Notes: generated by a model from the letters alone, not told the origin. Positions 8,577 through 16,250 are shown, counted from the stretch's first letter. The stretch: 27,370 bases of DNA from an uncultured Pelagibacteraceae bacterium (GCA_902578175.1 CACHBY010000008.1:1-27370); one strand, 5' to 3'. Program-made: numbers and translations.

Positions 8577-9605
8577 ATGAAAAAAGTAACAATAATAAGT
8601 TTATTTGTTTCTTTAATAGTCTCGTCTTTTGCGATTGCAAATGAAGTAAATATCTTCAATGCAAGACATTACAAGGCAGATAATGAGCTTTATAGCAAAT
8701 TTACCAACAAAACTGGAATTAAAGTAAACCTGATTAATGGAAAGGCCAGTGCATTAGAAAAAAGAATGATTGAAGAGGGGGCTGACTCTTCAGCTGATCT
8801 TTATATTACTGCTGATGCTGGAAGATGTGGAGCTTTCAAGGCTAAAGGAATGACTCAAAGTGGTTTGGTGTCTCCAACAATTAAATCTTCTGTTCCAAAA
8901 AATTTTAGAACTACACACTGGGTAGGAGTAGCAAAAAGAGCAAGAATAATTTACTACTCACCAGAAAGAGTTAGTGGTGCTGAATTATCAGGATTAACAT
9001 ATGAAGGTCTAGCTGATCCAAAATGGAAAGGTAGATTAGTAATTAGAAAATCAAGTAACATTTATAACAAGTCACTTGTAGCTTCATTAATTGAAAATAA
9101 TGGAAAGAAAGCTGCTGCTGAATGGTCTAAAGGAGTTGTTTCTAACATGGCAAGAACACCAAAAGGAAATGACAGAGCTCAAATTATGGCAGTTGCGGCT
9201 GGAGAAGCCGATATCGCTGTAGCAAATACTTATTATTTGGCACTTATGCTATCTGGTAATAAAGGAGCAGAACAACAAGAAGCTGCTAAAAAAGTTAAGG
9301 CATTTTTTCCTAATCAAAATGATAGAGGAACACACATGAATATTAGTTGTGCAGCTTTAGTTAAAGGAGCTCCTAATAAGGCAAATGCTATCGCTCTTGT
9401 TGACTTTTTATTATCACCAGAGGCTCAGGAACATTTTACAAATAATACTTTTGAGTTTCCAATGATAGCTGGGGTATCTCCAAATCCATTAGTAGTGAAT
9501 AATTTAGGATTAGATTTTAAACAAGATTTAACAACTAAAGTTTCAAGCTATGGAAAAAATCAAGCTGCTGCATTAGAGGTAATGACAGCTGCTGGATGGA
9601 AGTAA
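8577..9605 (+). CDS. Iron(III) ABC transporter periplasmic binding protein (FutA/FbpA family)
   Basis: A 342-residue class II periplasmic binding protein. The signal peptide covers about residues 1-21, with cleavage likely after AIA before NEV. Likely iron ligands are tyrosines: Y32 in NARHY at the mature N-terminus and the adjacent Y219-Y220 in ANTYYLAL, the twin-tyrosine pattern of FbpA/FutA proteins. Other family marks are SADLYITADAGR, WVGVAKRARIIYY and GTHMNISCAAL. It binds Fe(III) in the periplasm and delivers it to the permease encoded downstream. AAAAGGA lies 5 to 11 bases before the ATG. The Fur-like dyads lie just upstream, and the small CxxCxxxC gene follows 7 bases after the stop. 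Confidence 0.93.
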   Translation: MKKVTIISLFVSLIVSSFAIANEVNIFNARHYKADNELYSKFTNKTGIKVNLINGKASALEKRMIEEGADSSADLYITADAGRCGAFKAKGMTQSGLVSPTIKSSVPKNFRTTHWVGVAKRARIIYYSPERVSGAELSGLTYEGLADPKWKGRLVIRKSSNIYNKSLVASLIENNGKKAAAEWSKGVVSNMARTPKGNDRAQIMAVAAGEADIAVANTYYLALMLSGNKGAEQQEAAKKVKAFFPNQNDRGTHMNISCAALVKGAPNKANAIALVDFLLSPEAQEHFTNNTFEFPMIAGVSPNPLVVNNLGLDFKQDLTTKVSSYGKNQAAALEVMTAAGWK

Positions 9606-9612
9606 GGAAAAA

Positions 9613-9807
9613 GTGAGAAAAAATTTATTTAATTTTAATTTAGACATTTCTCCAGGCAATAATGGTTCTCCAGAGGGTCAGATAACTTGTGAGCCATGCT
9701 TGTCACAATGTGAAAAAATTAAAAAAAAAATAAATAATAGAAAATTATCTGAGATCGAAAATGATGATATTGATCGTGTCATTAATGTTTTTGATCTAAA
9801 AAGTTAA
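9613..9807 (+). CDS. Small CxxCxxxC protein in the iron-uptake operon, function unknown
   Basis: This 64-residue reading frame starts with GTG, 7 bases after the binding-protein stop. AAGGA at 9604-9608 is a good ribosome-binding site with 4 bases of spacing. The protein has no signal peptide or membrane segment. The N-terminal third is Asn- and Gly-rich (NNGSPEGQ). Three cysteines at positions 26, 29 and 33 form ITCEPCLSQCEK, and a basic then acidic helical tail follows. The cysteine spacing could hold a metal or Fe-S cluster, but no family was recognised. Placement between binding protein and permease, plus the ribosome-binding site, support a real gene. An alternative is a chance frame in a spacer, which the ordered motif argues against. 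Confidence 0.6.
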   Translation: MRKNLFNFNLDISPGNNGSPEGQITCEPCLSQCEKIKKKINNRKLSEIENDDIDRVINVFDLKS

Positions 9808-9815
9808 TTTTCAAA

Positions 9816-9881
9816 AAGTGAACATAACTCAATAGTTATTTACCCTACCATTGATTATGTTCACTTGAACAAAAGGGTAAA
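9816..9881 (+). promoter_or_regulatory. Intergenic hairpin with a loop complementary to the permease ribosome-binding region
   Basis: The arms AAGTGAACATAA (9816-9827) and TTATGTTCACTT (9855-9866) pair perfectly over 12 bases. A single C bulge at 9828 is followed by five more pairs (TCAAT 9829-9833 with ATTGA 9850-9854), leaving a 16-base loop. Loop bases 9839-9846 (TTTACCCT) are the exact complement of AGGGTAAA at 9874-9881, which includes the ribosome-binding region of the permease ATG at 9883. This could be a pseudoknot or long-range pairing that lowers permease translation, an mRNA 3' stabiliser for the binding-protein message, or a DNA dyad. No U-tract follows, so a simple terminator is unlikely. 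Confidence 0.55.
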
Positions 9882-9882
9882 A

Positions 9883-11511
9883 ATGTATTTAAAAAAAATT
9901 AATTTTTGGTTTTTAAGTTCTTTATTGGTATCAATTTTTGTTGCCATACCAATTGTTACTGTGTTTACTAGTTTTTTTGAGGATACATCAAATTATTATC
10001 AAATTCTAAAAGATACCTTTTTGTTTGAATATATTTTTAATTCACTAGTTTTGCTGATTAGTGTTTTAGTTTTAACTTTTTTAATTGGAACCAGTACGGC
10101 TTATTTAGTTTCTTTTTATAAATTTCCTTTTAGTAATTTTTTTAAATGGGCACTTATATTATCTTTTGCTGTACCTCCTTATATTTACGCATATTCATTG
10201 ACAGCTTTCTTTGAAAATTATGGAACTTTATATTCGATATTGAAAAATTTGTTTGGAGAAGCAAATTATAATCAAAGCATTCCAAAGTTTGATGGTCTGA
10301 TAGGGGCTGTACTTTCTCTATCTTTTTCACTGTTTGCTTATGTTTATATTCTCTCAAGAGCATCGTTTCAGTATCAATCTCAAAATTTAATTGATTTAGG
10401 TAGAAATTTAGGATTTTCAAAAGCAAAATCCTTTTATTCCTTAATTTTACCTGCCGCTAGACCAGCAATTGTTGCAGGTCTTTCTCTAGTTGCGATGGAA
10501 ACTTTAGCTGAATTTGGGGCAGTTGATTTCTTTTCTATAAATACTTTAACAACAGGAATTTACAATTCTTGGATTACATTTGATGACTTAGCTTTCTCAA
10601 ACAGGATATCTTTTTTTCTTCTTTTATTTATTTTTGCAATATTTATTTTGGAAAATTTATCTAGAAAAAAGGCAAGATATCACGCCAATACTAAAGGTGG
10701 ATTTAAACAAAAAGAAAAAATTCAACTATCAGGAACTAAAGCATTTTTAGCGTTCTCAATTTGCTTCGTAGTTTTTTTCTTAAGTTTTTTATTTCCACTA
10801 AGTCAAATGCTTTATTGGACATTAAAATTTCCTGAAAATCTTTTTGACATTCCAGTAGTAACTTTAACATTAAACACCTTGTACTTGGTGTTATTATCAA
10901 GCTTAGTTTTAATAATTTTTTCTTTAATTTCTAATTATGGAAATAGAGTTTCTAAAAATAAAACTTTAAACGCTTTATCTACTTTATCTATTTCTGGTTA
11001 TGCAATTCCAGGAGTAATTTTAGCAGTGGCATTTATAACTTTTATTGCTTGGTTTGATGACAATGTCGTAAAAGCACTAGGTTTTTTATCTATTAAAAAA
11101 ATGTTTATTGGTTCCATTCTAGGACTTGTCTTAGTTTATTTTGTAAGATTCTATTCTTTAGCTTTTAATGGAATAAAATCTGGTTATGAAAAAATTAATA
11201 TTTCTGTTGATGAAAGTTCATATTTACTTGGTTACTCTAAAAAGAAAACTTTTATGAATATTCATGTACCTTTCTTAAGAAATTCTCTTTTATTTGTTGG
11301 AATATTAATTTCTTTAGAAATAATAAGAGAATTGCCAATCACTTTGATTTTAAGACCTTTTAATTTTGAAACATTTGCAACTACAGCTTATATATCTGCT
11401 TCAGAAGACTTATTAGAAGCCGCAGCTGTTCCTTCATTATTTTTAATTTTGATTGCAACTCTATTTATAATGCTTACATCTAAATATATACTGAGGGAAA
11501 ATGAGCGATAG
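9883..11511 (+). CDS. Iron(III) ABC transporter permease, two fused membrane domains
   Basis: A 542-residue inner-membrane permease of the FbpB/SfuB type, in which two permease domains are fused. About 12 membrane segments are expected. Two EAA-type cytoplasmic loops are visible: LGRNLGFSKAKSFYSLILPAA in the first half, and SSYLLGYSKKKTFMNIHVPF in the second, each followed by a helix with GLSLVAMETLAEFGAV or LISLEIIRELPITL. It moves iron delivered by the upstream binding protein. The frame also allows TTG at 9865, but that lies inside the right arm of the hairpin; ATG 9883 has AGGG five bases upstream and gives a normal MYLKKINFW start. The ATPase gene overlaps its end by 11 bases. Confidence 0.93.
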   Translation: MYLKKINFWFLSSLLVSIFVAIPIVTVFTSFFEDTSNYYQILKDTFLFEYIFNSLVLLISVLVLTFLIGTSTAYLVSFYKFPFSNFFKWALILSFAVPPYIYAYSLTAFFENYGTLYSILKNLFGEANYNQSIPKFDGLIGAVLSLSFSLFAYVYILSRASFQYQSQNLIDLGRNLGFSKAKSFYSLILPAARPAIVAGLSLVAMETLAEFGAVDFFSINTLTTGIYNSWITFDDLAFSNRISFFLLLFIFAIFILENLSRKKARYHANTKGGFKQKEKIQLSGTKAFLAFSICFVVFFLSFLFPLSQMLYWTLKFPENLFDIPVVTLTLNTLYLVLLSSLVLIIFSLISNYGNRVSKNKTLNALSTLSISGYAIPGVILAVAFITFIAWFDDNVVKALGFLSIKKMFIGSILGLVLVYFVRFYSLAFNGIKSGYEKINISVDESSYLLGYSKKKTFMNIHVPFLRNSLLFVGILISLEIIRELPITLILRPFNFETFATTAYISASEDLLEAAAVPSLFLILIATLFIMLTSKYILRENER

Positions 11512-12562
11512 TTATTTAGAGATTAAAAATGTTGATTTCACTATAGGTGGAAAGATCAAAGTTAAGAACGCATCTTTTGCGATTGAAAATGAAGGGGATA
11601 CTTTGTGTATTCTTGGTCCTTCAGGAATTGGAAAAACTACAATACTTAGAACTATAGCTGGTTTAGAAAAAATTGATAAAGGTTCAATAAAATTGAACGG
11701 AAAATTATTATCGTCTAAAGATAAAAATGTAGAACCTGAAGATAGAAACATATCTTTAGCTTTTCAGGATAACAGTTTATTTCCTCATTACACAGTTGAA
11801 AAAAATATTTTATTAGGTGCAGAGAGAAATAAAGGAAAAAGAAAGAAAAAGCTTAGTTTTAAGGAGATTATAGATTTTCTTGATATAGAAAAAATATTAC
11901 CAAAATTTCCACATGAAATTAGCGCAGGGGAAGCACAAAGAGCTTCGCTTGCAAGATCGCTATCAACTCAACCTGATCTTTTGCTTTTAGATGAACCGCT
12001 ATCTAATGTAGACCAAAGTTTTAAAGAGGAAATTCAAGTAAGATTAAAAAAATTATTAAGCAAATTAAAAATTACAACAATAATTGTTACTCATGACTCC
12101 TATGAAGCTTTTTATCTTGGTACCAAATGTGCAATTATATTAGATGGTCAAATTAAACAGTTTGATGATCCTTATAATGTTTATCATTTTCCAAATTCAG
12201 TCGAAGTAGTAAATTTTTTAAATCGTGGAATTTTAATTCCAGCAAAAGTAACAGGAGAAAATTCATTAGAAAATGAGGATCTTGGAACAATTAAAGGTAA
12301 TTTTATTAAGCATTATCCAAAAGGTTCAAATGTACAATTATTATTACAACCAGAGGACCTTGAGCACGATGATAAAAGCAATCTAAAGCTAGAAGTAGTA
12401 GATCGAAAATTTAGAGGAACAAACTTTATTTACACTTTAAAAACCAATAGCGATTTATTAATTCCAGTTTTTGTTCATTCCCATCACGAACATCAACATG
12501 AAGCTGACGAAAAGTTTGGAATTAAAAGACCGATTAATATTGATCACATAGTTTGTTTTTAA
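11501..12562 (+). CDS. Iron(III) ABC transporter ATP-binding protein (FbpC/SfuC type)
   Basis: A 353-residue ATPase of the FbpC/PotA group. Walker A GPSGIGKT is at residues 39-46, the ABC signature appears as ISAGEAQ near 140-146 (a departure from LSGGQ at the third position), and Walker B LLLLDEP near 160-166 is followed by the D-loop SNVD and the switch histidine in VTHDS. The C-terminal third is a TOBE-type regulatory domain with a histidine-rich stretch HSHHEHQHE near the end, also seen in related iron ATPases. It powers the upstream permease. The 11-base overlap with the permease implies coupled translation. azlC follows after 12 bases. Confidence 0.94.
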   Translation: MSDSYLEIKNVDFTIGGKIKVKNASFAIENEGDTLCILGPSGIGKTTILRTIAGLEKIDKGSIKLNGKLLSSKDKNVEPEDRNISLAFQDNSLFPHYTVEKNILLGAERNKGKRKKKLSFKEIIDFLDIEKILPKFPHEISAGEAQRASLARSLSTQPDLLLLDEPLSNVDQSFKEEIQVRLKKLLSKLKITTIIVTHDSYEAFYLGTKCAIILDGQIKQFDDPYNVYHFPNSVEVVNFLNRGILIPAKVTGENSLENEDLGTIKGNFIKHYPKGSNVQLLLQPEDLEHDDKSNLKLEVVDRKFRGTNFIYTLKTNSDLLIPVFVHSHHEHQHEADEKFGIKRPINIDHIVCF

Positions 12563-12574
12563 TAAAACAAGCAA

Positions 12575-13261
12575 ATGCTTACTAAAAAACAATTATTCAC
12601 TAGAGGGATGTTGGATATTTCTCCACATATGCTTTCAGTAATTCCATTTGGAATAATTTGTGGAGCAATCGGGGTTGAACTTGGATTTCACCCATATTTA
12701 GTTTACGCAATGTCTTTCATAATTTTTGGAGGCGCTTCACAAATAGTTTTTTTACAGCTGTTATCAGGAGGTGCATCTAGTTTAGTTGCTGTTGCATCTG
12801 TTGGAATTATAAATTCTCGACATTTATTATATGGAGCTGTTTTATCTGAATATTTAGAAAAATTATCTTTTATTAAAAAATTATTAATTTCTTATGTTGT
12901 TGTAGACCAAGGCTTTGCTGAGTCTAATAAGTTTTTCAAAAAAAATAGAAGTGAAGAATTTTTACATTACCATTTAATTGGCACTGGTTGTACAATGTGG
13001 GTTTGTTGGCAAATTGCAACTTTATCAGGTATTGTTTTAGGATCATTTGTTCCAGAGGAACTTGGATTAAAATTTGCAATTCCTCTAACATTTATAGCAA
13101 TTGTGGTTCAGGATTTAAAAAAATTAGATCATGTAATTGTAATGATTACTTGTGGTTTAAGTTCACTGTTATTTTTTGATGCTCCATTTAAATCTTACAT
13201 AATTATTTCACCGATAATTGCTTTATTTGTAGCTGCACTATTATTGAGGTTAAAAAAATGA
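12575..13261 (+). CDS. azlC: AzlC family branched-chain amino acid export subunit
   Basis: A 228-residue membrane protein matching AzlC: ML.VIPFGIICGAIGVELGF near the N-terminus, IIFGGASQIVFLQLLSGGAS, and GIINSRHLLYGA.LSEYL, with five to six further hydrophobic segments. AzlC/AzlD pairs export branched-chain amino acids and analogues in characterised bacteria; substrates vary. The gene begins 12 bases after the iron ATPase stop, so it is probably co-transcribed with the iron operon. It overlaps azlD by 4 bases (ATGA). ATG 12575 was used; M12 is a possible alternative start. Confidence 0.9.
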   Translation: MLTKKQLFTRGMLDISPHMLSVIPFGIICGAIGVELGFHPYLVYAMSFIIFGGASQIVFLQLLSGGASSLVAVASVGIINSRHLLYGAVLSEYLEKLSFIKKLLISYVVVDQGFAESNKFFKKNRSEEFLHYHLIGTGCTMWVCWQIATLSGIVLGSFVPEELGLKFAIPLTFIAIVVQDLKKLDHVIVMITCGLSSLLFFDAPFKSYIIISPIIALFVAALLLRLKK

Positions 13262-13575
13262 CACTTACTGCAATTATTTTTGCTGGAATATTAACTTACC
13301 TCACCAGAATGACTATGATCGCTTTAATAAGTAGAGATATGTTGGGAGATAAAATTAAAGCAGTGTTGGAATATGTTCCTTCTGCAGTATTTCCAGCAAT
13401 AATATTTCCAGGAATATTTATAAATGATTTTGGAACTTTTATAGAAATGAATGATCCTAAAATTTTTGGAGCATTAGTTGCTGTAATTGTAGGTTATTTT
13501 TCAAAAAATATTATTGCAACAATTTCAGCTGGATTAGTTTCTTATTGGTTTTTAATATTTGTTGTCTTTAGTTAG
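13258..13575 (+). CDS. azlD: AzlD family branched-chain amino acid export small subunit
   Basis: A 105-residue, four-segment hydrophobic protein that fits AzlD: an early YLTRMTMIALISR segment, then LEYVPSAVFPAIIFPGIF and a final VGYFSKNIIATISAGL helix. It partners AzlC in amino acid export. Its ATG overlaps the azlC stop (ATGA). Its stop runs 8 bases into the 3' end of the convergent metallo-beta-lactamase-fold gene, so the two transcripts must overlap tail to tail. Confidence 0.9.
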   Translation: MTLTAIIFAGILTYLTRMTMIALISRDMLGDKIKAVLEYVPSAVFPAIIFPGIFINDFGTFIEMNDPKIFGALVAVIVGYFSKNIIATISAGLVSYWFLIFVVFS

Positions 13576-14251
13576 CACCTAACTTAATATTTTTACTTAC
13601 ATTAATATCTATTAATTTTGGTTTTGCTAAATTAAGATTTGACATAAGATCAACATATTCATCAACATTTTTAACCTGCAATCTTGGGTTAAATTTTTTT
13701 TCATTACCAATTGTACTAGATTTTTTGCCGTTATAATCATGACCAGGATACAAAATGGTGTCTTCAGGTAATTTTAACAATCTATTAAAGATCGAATTAT
13801 AAGCATCTTTTGAACTACCATTTTGAAAATCAGTTCGACCAGTGCCATTAATTAAAAGAGTATCCCCTGAAAATAAATTGTTATCCATTAAGAAACTATA
13901 ACTGTCAGATGTATGTCCAGGTGTATACATCGCCTTGATTTCTATTTGATCAATTTTTATTATATCATCATCTTTTACTTTAATTTCTACGCTATCAGCA
14001 GGGGTGTGTTCCCCCATTAGCGTAGAGCAATTTGTTGCTTGCTTAAGTTTACTTGCACCAGTTACATGGTCAGCATGAATATGGGTATCTATTACCTTAA
14101 CTAGTTTTAAATCTAATTCGTTTAATAATTTAATGTAGCTTTCAACATTCTCAATTACTGGATCAATTATGACTGCCTCGCGACCTTTTGCCGATGCAAT
14201 TAAATAAGTATAAGTTGATGATTTATTATCGAAAACTTGTCTAAAAATCAT
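13568..14251 (-). CDS. Persulfide dioxygenase-like metallo-beta-lactamase-fold protein (ETHE1 type)
   Basis: A 227-residue MBL-fold protein of the ETHE1 group. Metal-binding motifs are THIHADHVTGA at about residues 55-65, YTPGHTSDS, FSGDTLLI and YPGHDYNG. ETHE1-specific blocks are GRTDFQNGSS, LPEDTILYPGHDY, and STIGNEKKFNPR. ETHE1 proteins use one Fe(II) to oxidise glutathione persulfide to sulfite and glutathione. Sequence similarity within the group does not exclude a glyoxalase-II-like or other hydrolase role. No rhodanese or sulfide:quinone reductase gene is adjacent. The start lies 22 bases from the divergent DUF4396 gene. Confidence 0.85.
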   Translation of the reverse strand: MIFRQVFDNKSSTYTYLIASAKGREAVIIDPVIENVESYIKLLNELDLKLVKVIDTHIHADHVTGASKLKQATNCSTLMGEHTPADSVEIKVKDDDIIKIDQIEIKAMYTPGHTSDSYSFLMDNNLFSGDTLLINGTGRTDFQNGSSKDAYNSIFNRLLKLPEDTILYPGHDYNGKKSSTIGNEKKFNPRLQVKNVDEYVDLMSNLNLAKPKLIDINVSKNIKLGAN

Positions 14252-14273
14252 TTATAATTAATATCAAATTATA

Positions 14274-14711
14274 ATGAATACCTCTACATTTCATTGGTCT
14301 TGTAAACATACCTGGAAAAGAAGCGCAAAAAATACAGCTTGGTGTGTACTAGGTTGTGCAATTGGAGACTTTGGAACAATATTATTTTTTCAATTAACTC
14401 AAATTCCTTTTCCAGTTTTAGGAATAATGATTTTAGCAATCATCAACGGATTGATTACAAGTATTATTTTAGAAACAATAATTTTAATGACACAAAATTT
14501 TAATTTTGTTAATGCATTCAAAACAGCTTGTGGCATGAGTTTAATCTCAATGATTAGTATGGAAATCATGATGAATTTAACTGACTATGTTTTAACTGGA
14601 GGCGCAATTTTAACATGGTGGGTGGTGCCAATAATGCTAATCGTAGGTTTTTTAACTCCTTGGCCTTATAATTATTGGAGATTAAAAAAATTTGGAATTG
14701 CTTGTCATTAA
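14274..14711 (+). CDS. DUF4396 family membrane protein
   Basis: A 145-residue protein with four likely membrane segments. Recognisable features of the DUF4396 family are TWKRSAKNTAWCVLGCAIGDFG at the N-terminus (written here as its pattern W..A..NT...GC.IGD), NGLITSIILETI, GMSLISMISMEIMMN.TD, and the ending LTPWPYNYWRLKKFG.ACH. The function is unknown. Conserved Cys and His (HW near the start, GC, and the final CH) hint at metal or redox contacts, which is inference only. It is divergent from the ETHE1-like gene and tail to tail with cytochrome b561, with two bases between stops. Confidence 0.8.
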   Translation: MNTSTFHWSCKHTWKRSAKNTAWCVLGCAIGDFGTILFFQLTQIPFPVLGIMILAIINGLITSIILETIILMTQNFNFVNAFKTACGMSLISMISMEIMMNLTDYVLTGGAILTWWVVPIMLIVGFLTPWPYNYWRLKKFGIACH

Positions 14712-14713
14712 GA

Positions 14714-15241
14714 TTAAAGAATTTTTTTTAATAAATTGTCCCCAAAAAATAGTTTGTGAATAATAACAGCAGATATATGAAGCACTATTAAACCGATAAG
14801 AGTATAATTTGAAAGAATATGAATTTCATAAAACTGATCTGCTAAATCAAAATTTTCATTAATTTGAATTTCTCTAAATAATATTGTTAATGTTTCTCCG
14901 TTAAATAATTTTTTTAATATTCCTGAAATTGTTATTGATAAAATAGAAATATATAAAAGTACATGGTTCATTTTTGCTAAAAACCTTTGTCCTTTAAAAA
15001 TACTTGGATCCAGTTTTGGAGTTGGATTAAGTATATTATTTATTAATCTTATTATTATTATATAAAAAACAATTAAACCTAGCGTAACGTGTATATCTTC
15101 AATGGTTATTCTTTGATCACCAAAATCTAAATCCACTAGATAGAACCCTAAAGGTATTTGTATAAAAAGAATAATTGCGCTGAGCCAATGTAACGCTTTT
15201 GATATAATTCCATACTCTGTTAGGGTATTTGTTACATGCAT
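14714..15241 (-). CDS. Cytochrome b561 family membrane protein
   Basis: A 175-residue integral membrane protein with four hydrophobic helices, the size of bacterial cytochrome b561 (CybB/YodB). The N-terminal EYGIISKALHWLSA matches the family's Y....I.LHW pattern, with H18 a probable heme ligand; further histidines occur in EDIHVTLGL, KMNHVLLY and the last helix (IVLHISAVIIHKLFFGD). Such proteins carry two hemes b and move electrons between quinol and other acceptors; some act as superoxide oxidases. Its ATG shares the palindrome ATGCAT with the start of the divergent cytochrome c' gene, and no other start codon fits upstream of H18. Confidence 0.9.
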   Translation of the reverse strand: MHVTNTLTEYGIISKALHWLSAIILFIQIPLGFYLVDLDFGDQRITIEDIHVTLGLIVFYIIIIRLINNILNPTPKLDPSIFKGQRFLAKMNHVLLYISILSITISGILKKLFNGETLTILFREIQINENFDLADQFYEIHILSNYTLIGLIVLHISAVIIHKLFFGDNLLKKIL

Positions 15242-15703
15242 ATTTTATTTAATCACATAAGAAAATATATTAAAATAATTTTATTCTCAATTTTAAGCGT
15301 ATTTTTCGTCTCATCTAGTAATGCCGAATTAACAGTTGAGGAGATTGTTAAAAGTCGACAGGCATTATTTAGTAAAAACTATAGTACAGCAAAAAGAGTA
15401 CAAGCTTTTTCATCTAAAGGAGATTTTGAAAAAGCAAAAAAACTAATGATTGAAATGAGTGAAAATTATAAAGTTTTGATAGAGCTATTTCCCGAAAGCA
15501 CTGAAGATGAATTTGATACTGAAGCTTTACCAACTGTTTGGGAAGAAAAAGATGCTTTTAATGCATTAATGACAAAAGCATCTGAGGATATGATAAAACT
15601 TACATCTGTTATTGAAGATGCCGATGATATAAGAGGAACCCTTAAACAATTTATGTGGAGCAATTGTAAAGCTTGTCACAGTAGGTATAGAGAAGAACAT
15701 TAG
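15236..15703 (+). CDS. Cytochrome c' family periplasmic cytochrome
   Basis: A 155-residue exported protein. A signal peptide spans residues 1-30 and probably ends in SSSNA before ELTVEE. The mature part is helical, with VKSRQALFSK at its start and the heme-binding motif C144-K-A-C147-H148 close to the C-terminus, the placement typical of cytochrome c' four-helix bundles. Family members bind NO or CO, or carry electrons in the periplasm. It is divergent from cytochrome b561 with overlapping starts, so the two may work together. ATG 15236 is the only ATG before the signal peptide. The next gene follows after 14 bases. Confidence 0.88.
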   Translation: MHILFNHIRKYIKIILFSILSVFFVSSSNAELTVEEIVKSRQALFSKNYSTAKRVQAFSSKGDFEKAKKLMIEMSENYKVLIELFPESTEDEFDTEALPTVWEEKDAFNALMTKASEDMIKLTSVIEDADDIRGTLKQFMWSNCKACHSRYREEH

Positions 15704-15717
15704 TTACCAAGATAAAA

Positions 15718-16245
15718 ATGATACCTCAAAAAGTCAAAGATCATATTGAAGAATATATTAGCCAAGAAGTTTATGTTCAAATAGCTATAATTAAAGGTAA
15801 AGAAAAAGTTTCAACAGAAACAGCTATTGATAAGTATTTTAACACAAACCATTTTAGAGAATTTTCAGAGGGTAAACCTTATTTTCACTTTATTGATGGA
15901 TTAAGAGACAAATGTCTTGGAAAACTTAAGAATTCTCCAATGAGAGATAAAGAAACTGAGGATGAAACAATTAAATTATTACAAAAAAAATTAAATGATT
16001 TAACTGATGATCAGCTTGAAGATACATATTGGGAAATAGAAACTGGAGAATTTTTTTCAGGAGAGCAAATAAAAGAATTAGAAAAAAATTGTAGTGAATT
16101 AATTAAAGAACTTAATTTTTCAAATAAAAATAAAAAAGAAGTTCAAAAAAACATCATGAGTTTTTGTGAAAACTATGAAAAGTTGTGTCAAAAAAAATAC
16201 CCAGAAGCTCCACTTCCACTTGAAATTTTAAAATCTAATAATTAA
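15718..16245 (+). CDS. Hypothetical acidic soluble protein
   Basis: A 175-residue protein that I do not recognise. It is rich in Lys and Glu, with no signal peptide and no membrane segment, and is mostly predicted helix by eye. Recurrent features are YFHFIDGLRDKCLGKL in the N-terminal half, a central acidic segment (DLTDDQLEDTYWEIETGEFFSGEQ), and three C-terminal cysteines around FCENYEKLCQKKYPEAP. It follows the cytochrome c' gene by 14 bases and ends 5 bases before a strong terminator, so it is the last gene of that short operon. The reading frame is clean and long, so a real gene is likely. Confidence 0.75.
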   Translation: MIPQKVKDHIEEYISQEVYVQIAIIKGKEKVSTETAIDKYFNTNHFREFSEGKPYFHFIDGLRDKCLGKLKNSPMRDKETEDETIKLLQKKLNDLTDDQLEDTYWEIETGEFFSGEQIKELEKNCSELIKELNFSNKNKKEVQKNIMSFCENYEKLCQKKYPEAPLPLEILKSNN

Positions 16246-16250
16246 TTCTT

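Noticed and set aside
9865..9882. TTG start for the iron permease giving six extra residues
   Set aside because: It lies within the right arm of the intergenic hairpin, has no ribosome-binding site, and ATG 9883 with AGGG upstream gives a normal N-terminus.
10154..10426. 90-residue minus-strand frame inside the iron permease
   Set aside because: It is antisense to a well-supported membrane protein and has no recognisable domain or ribosome-binding site.
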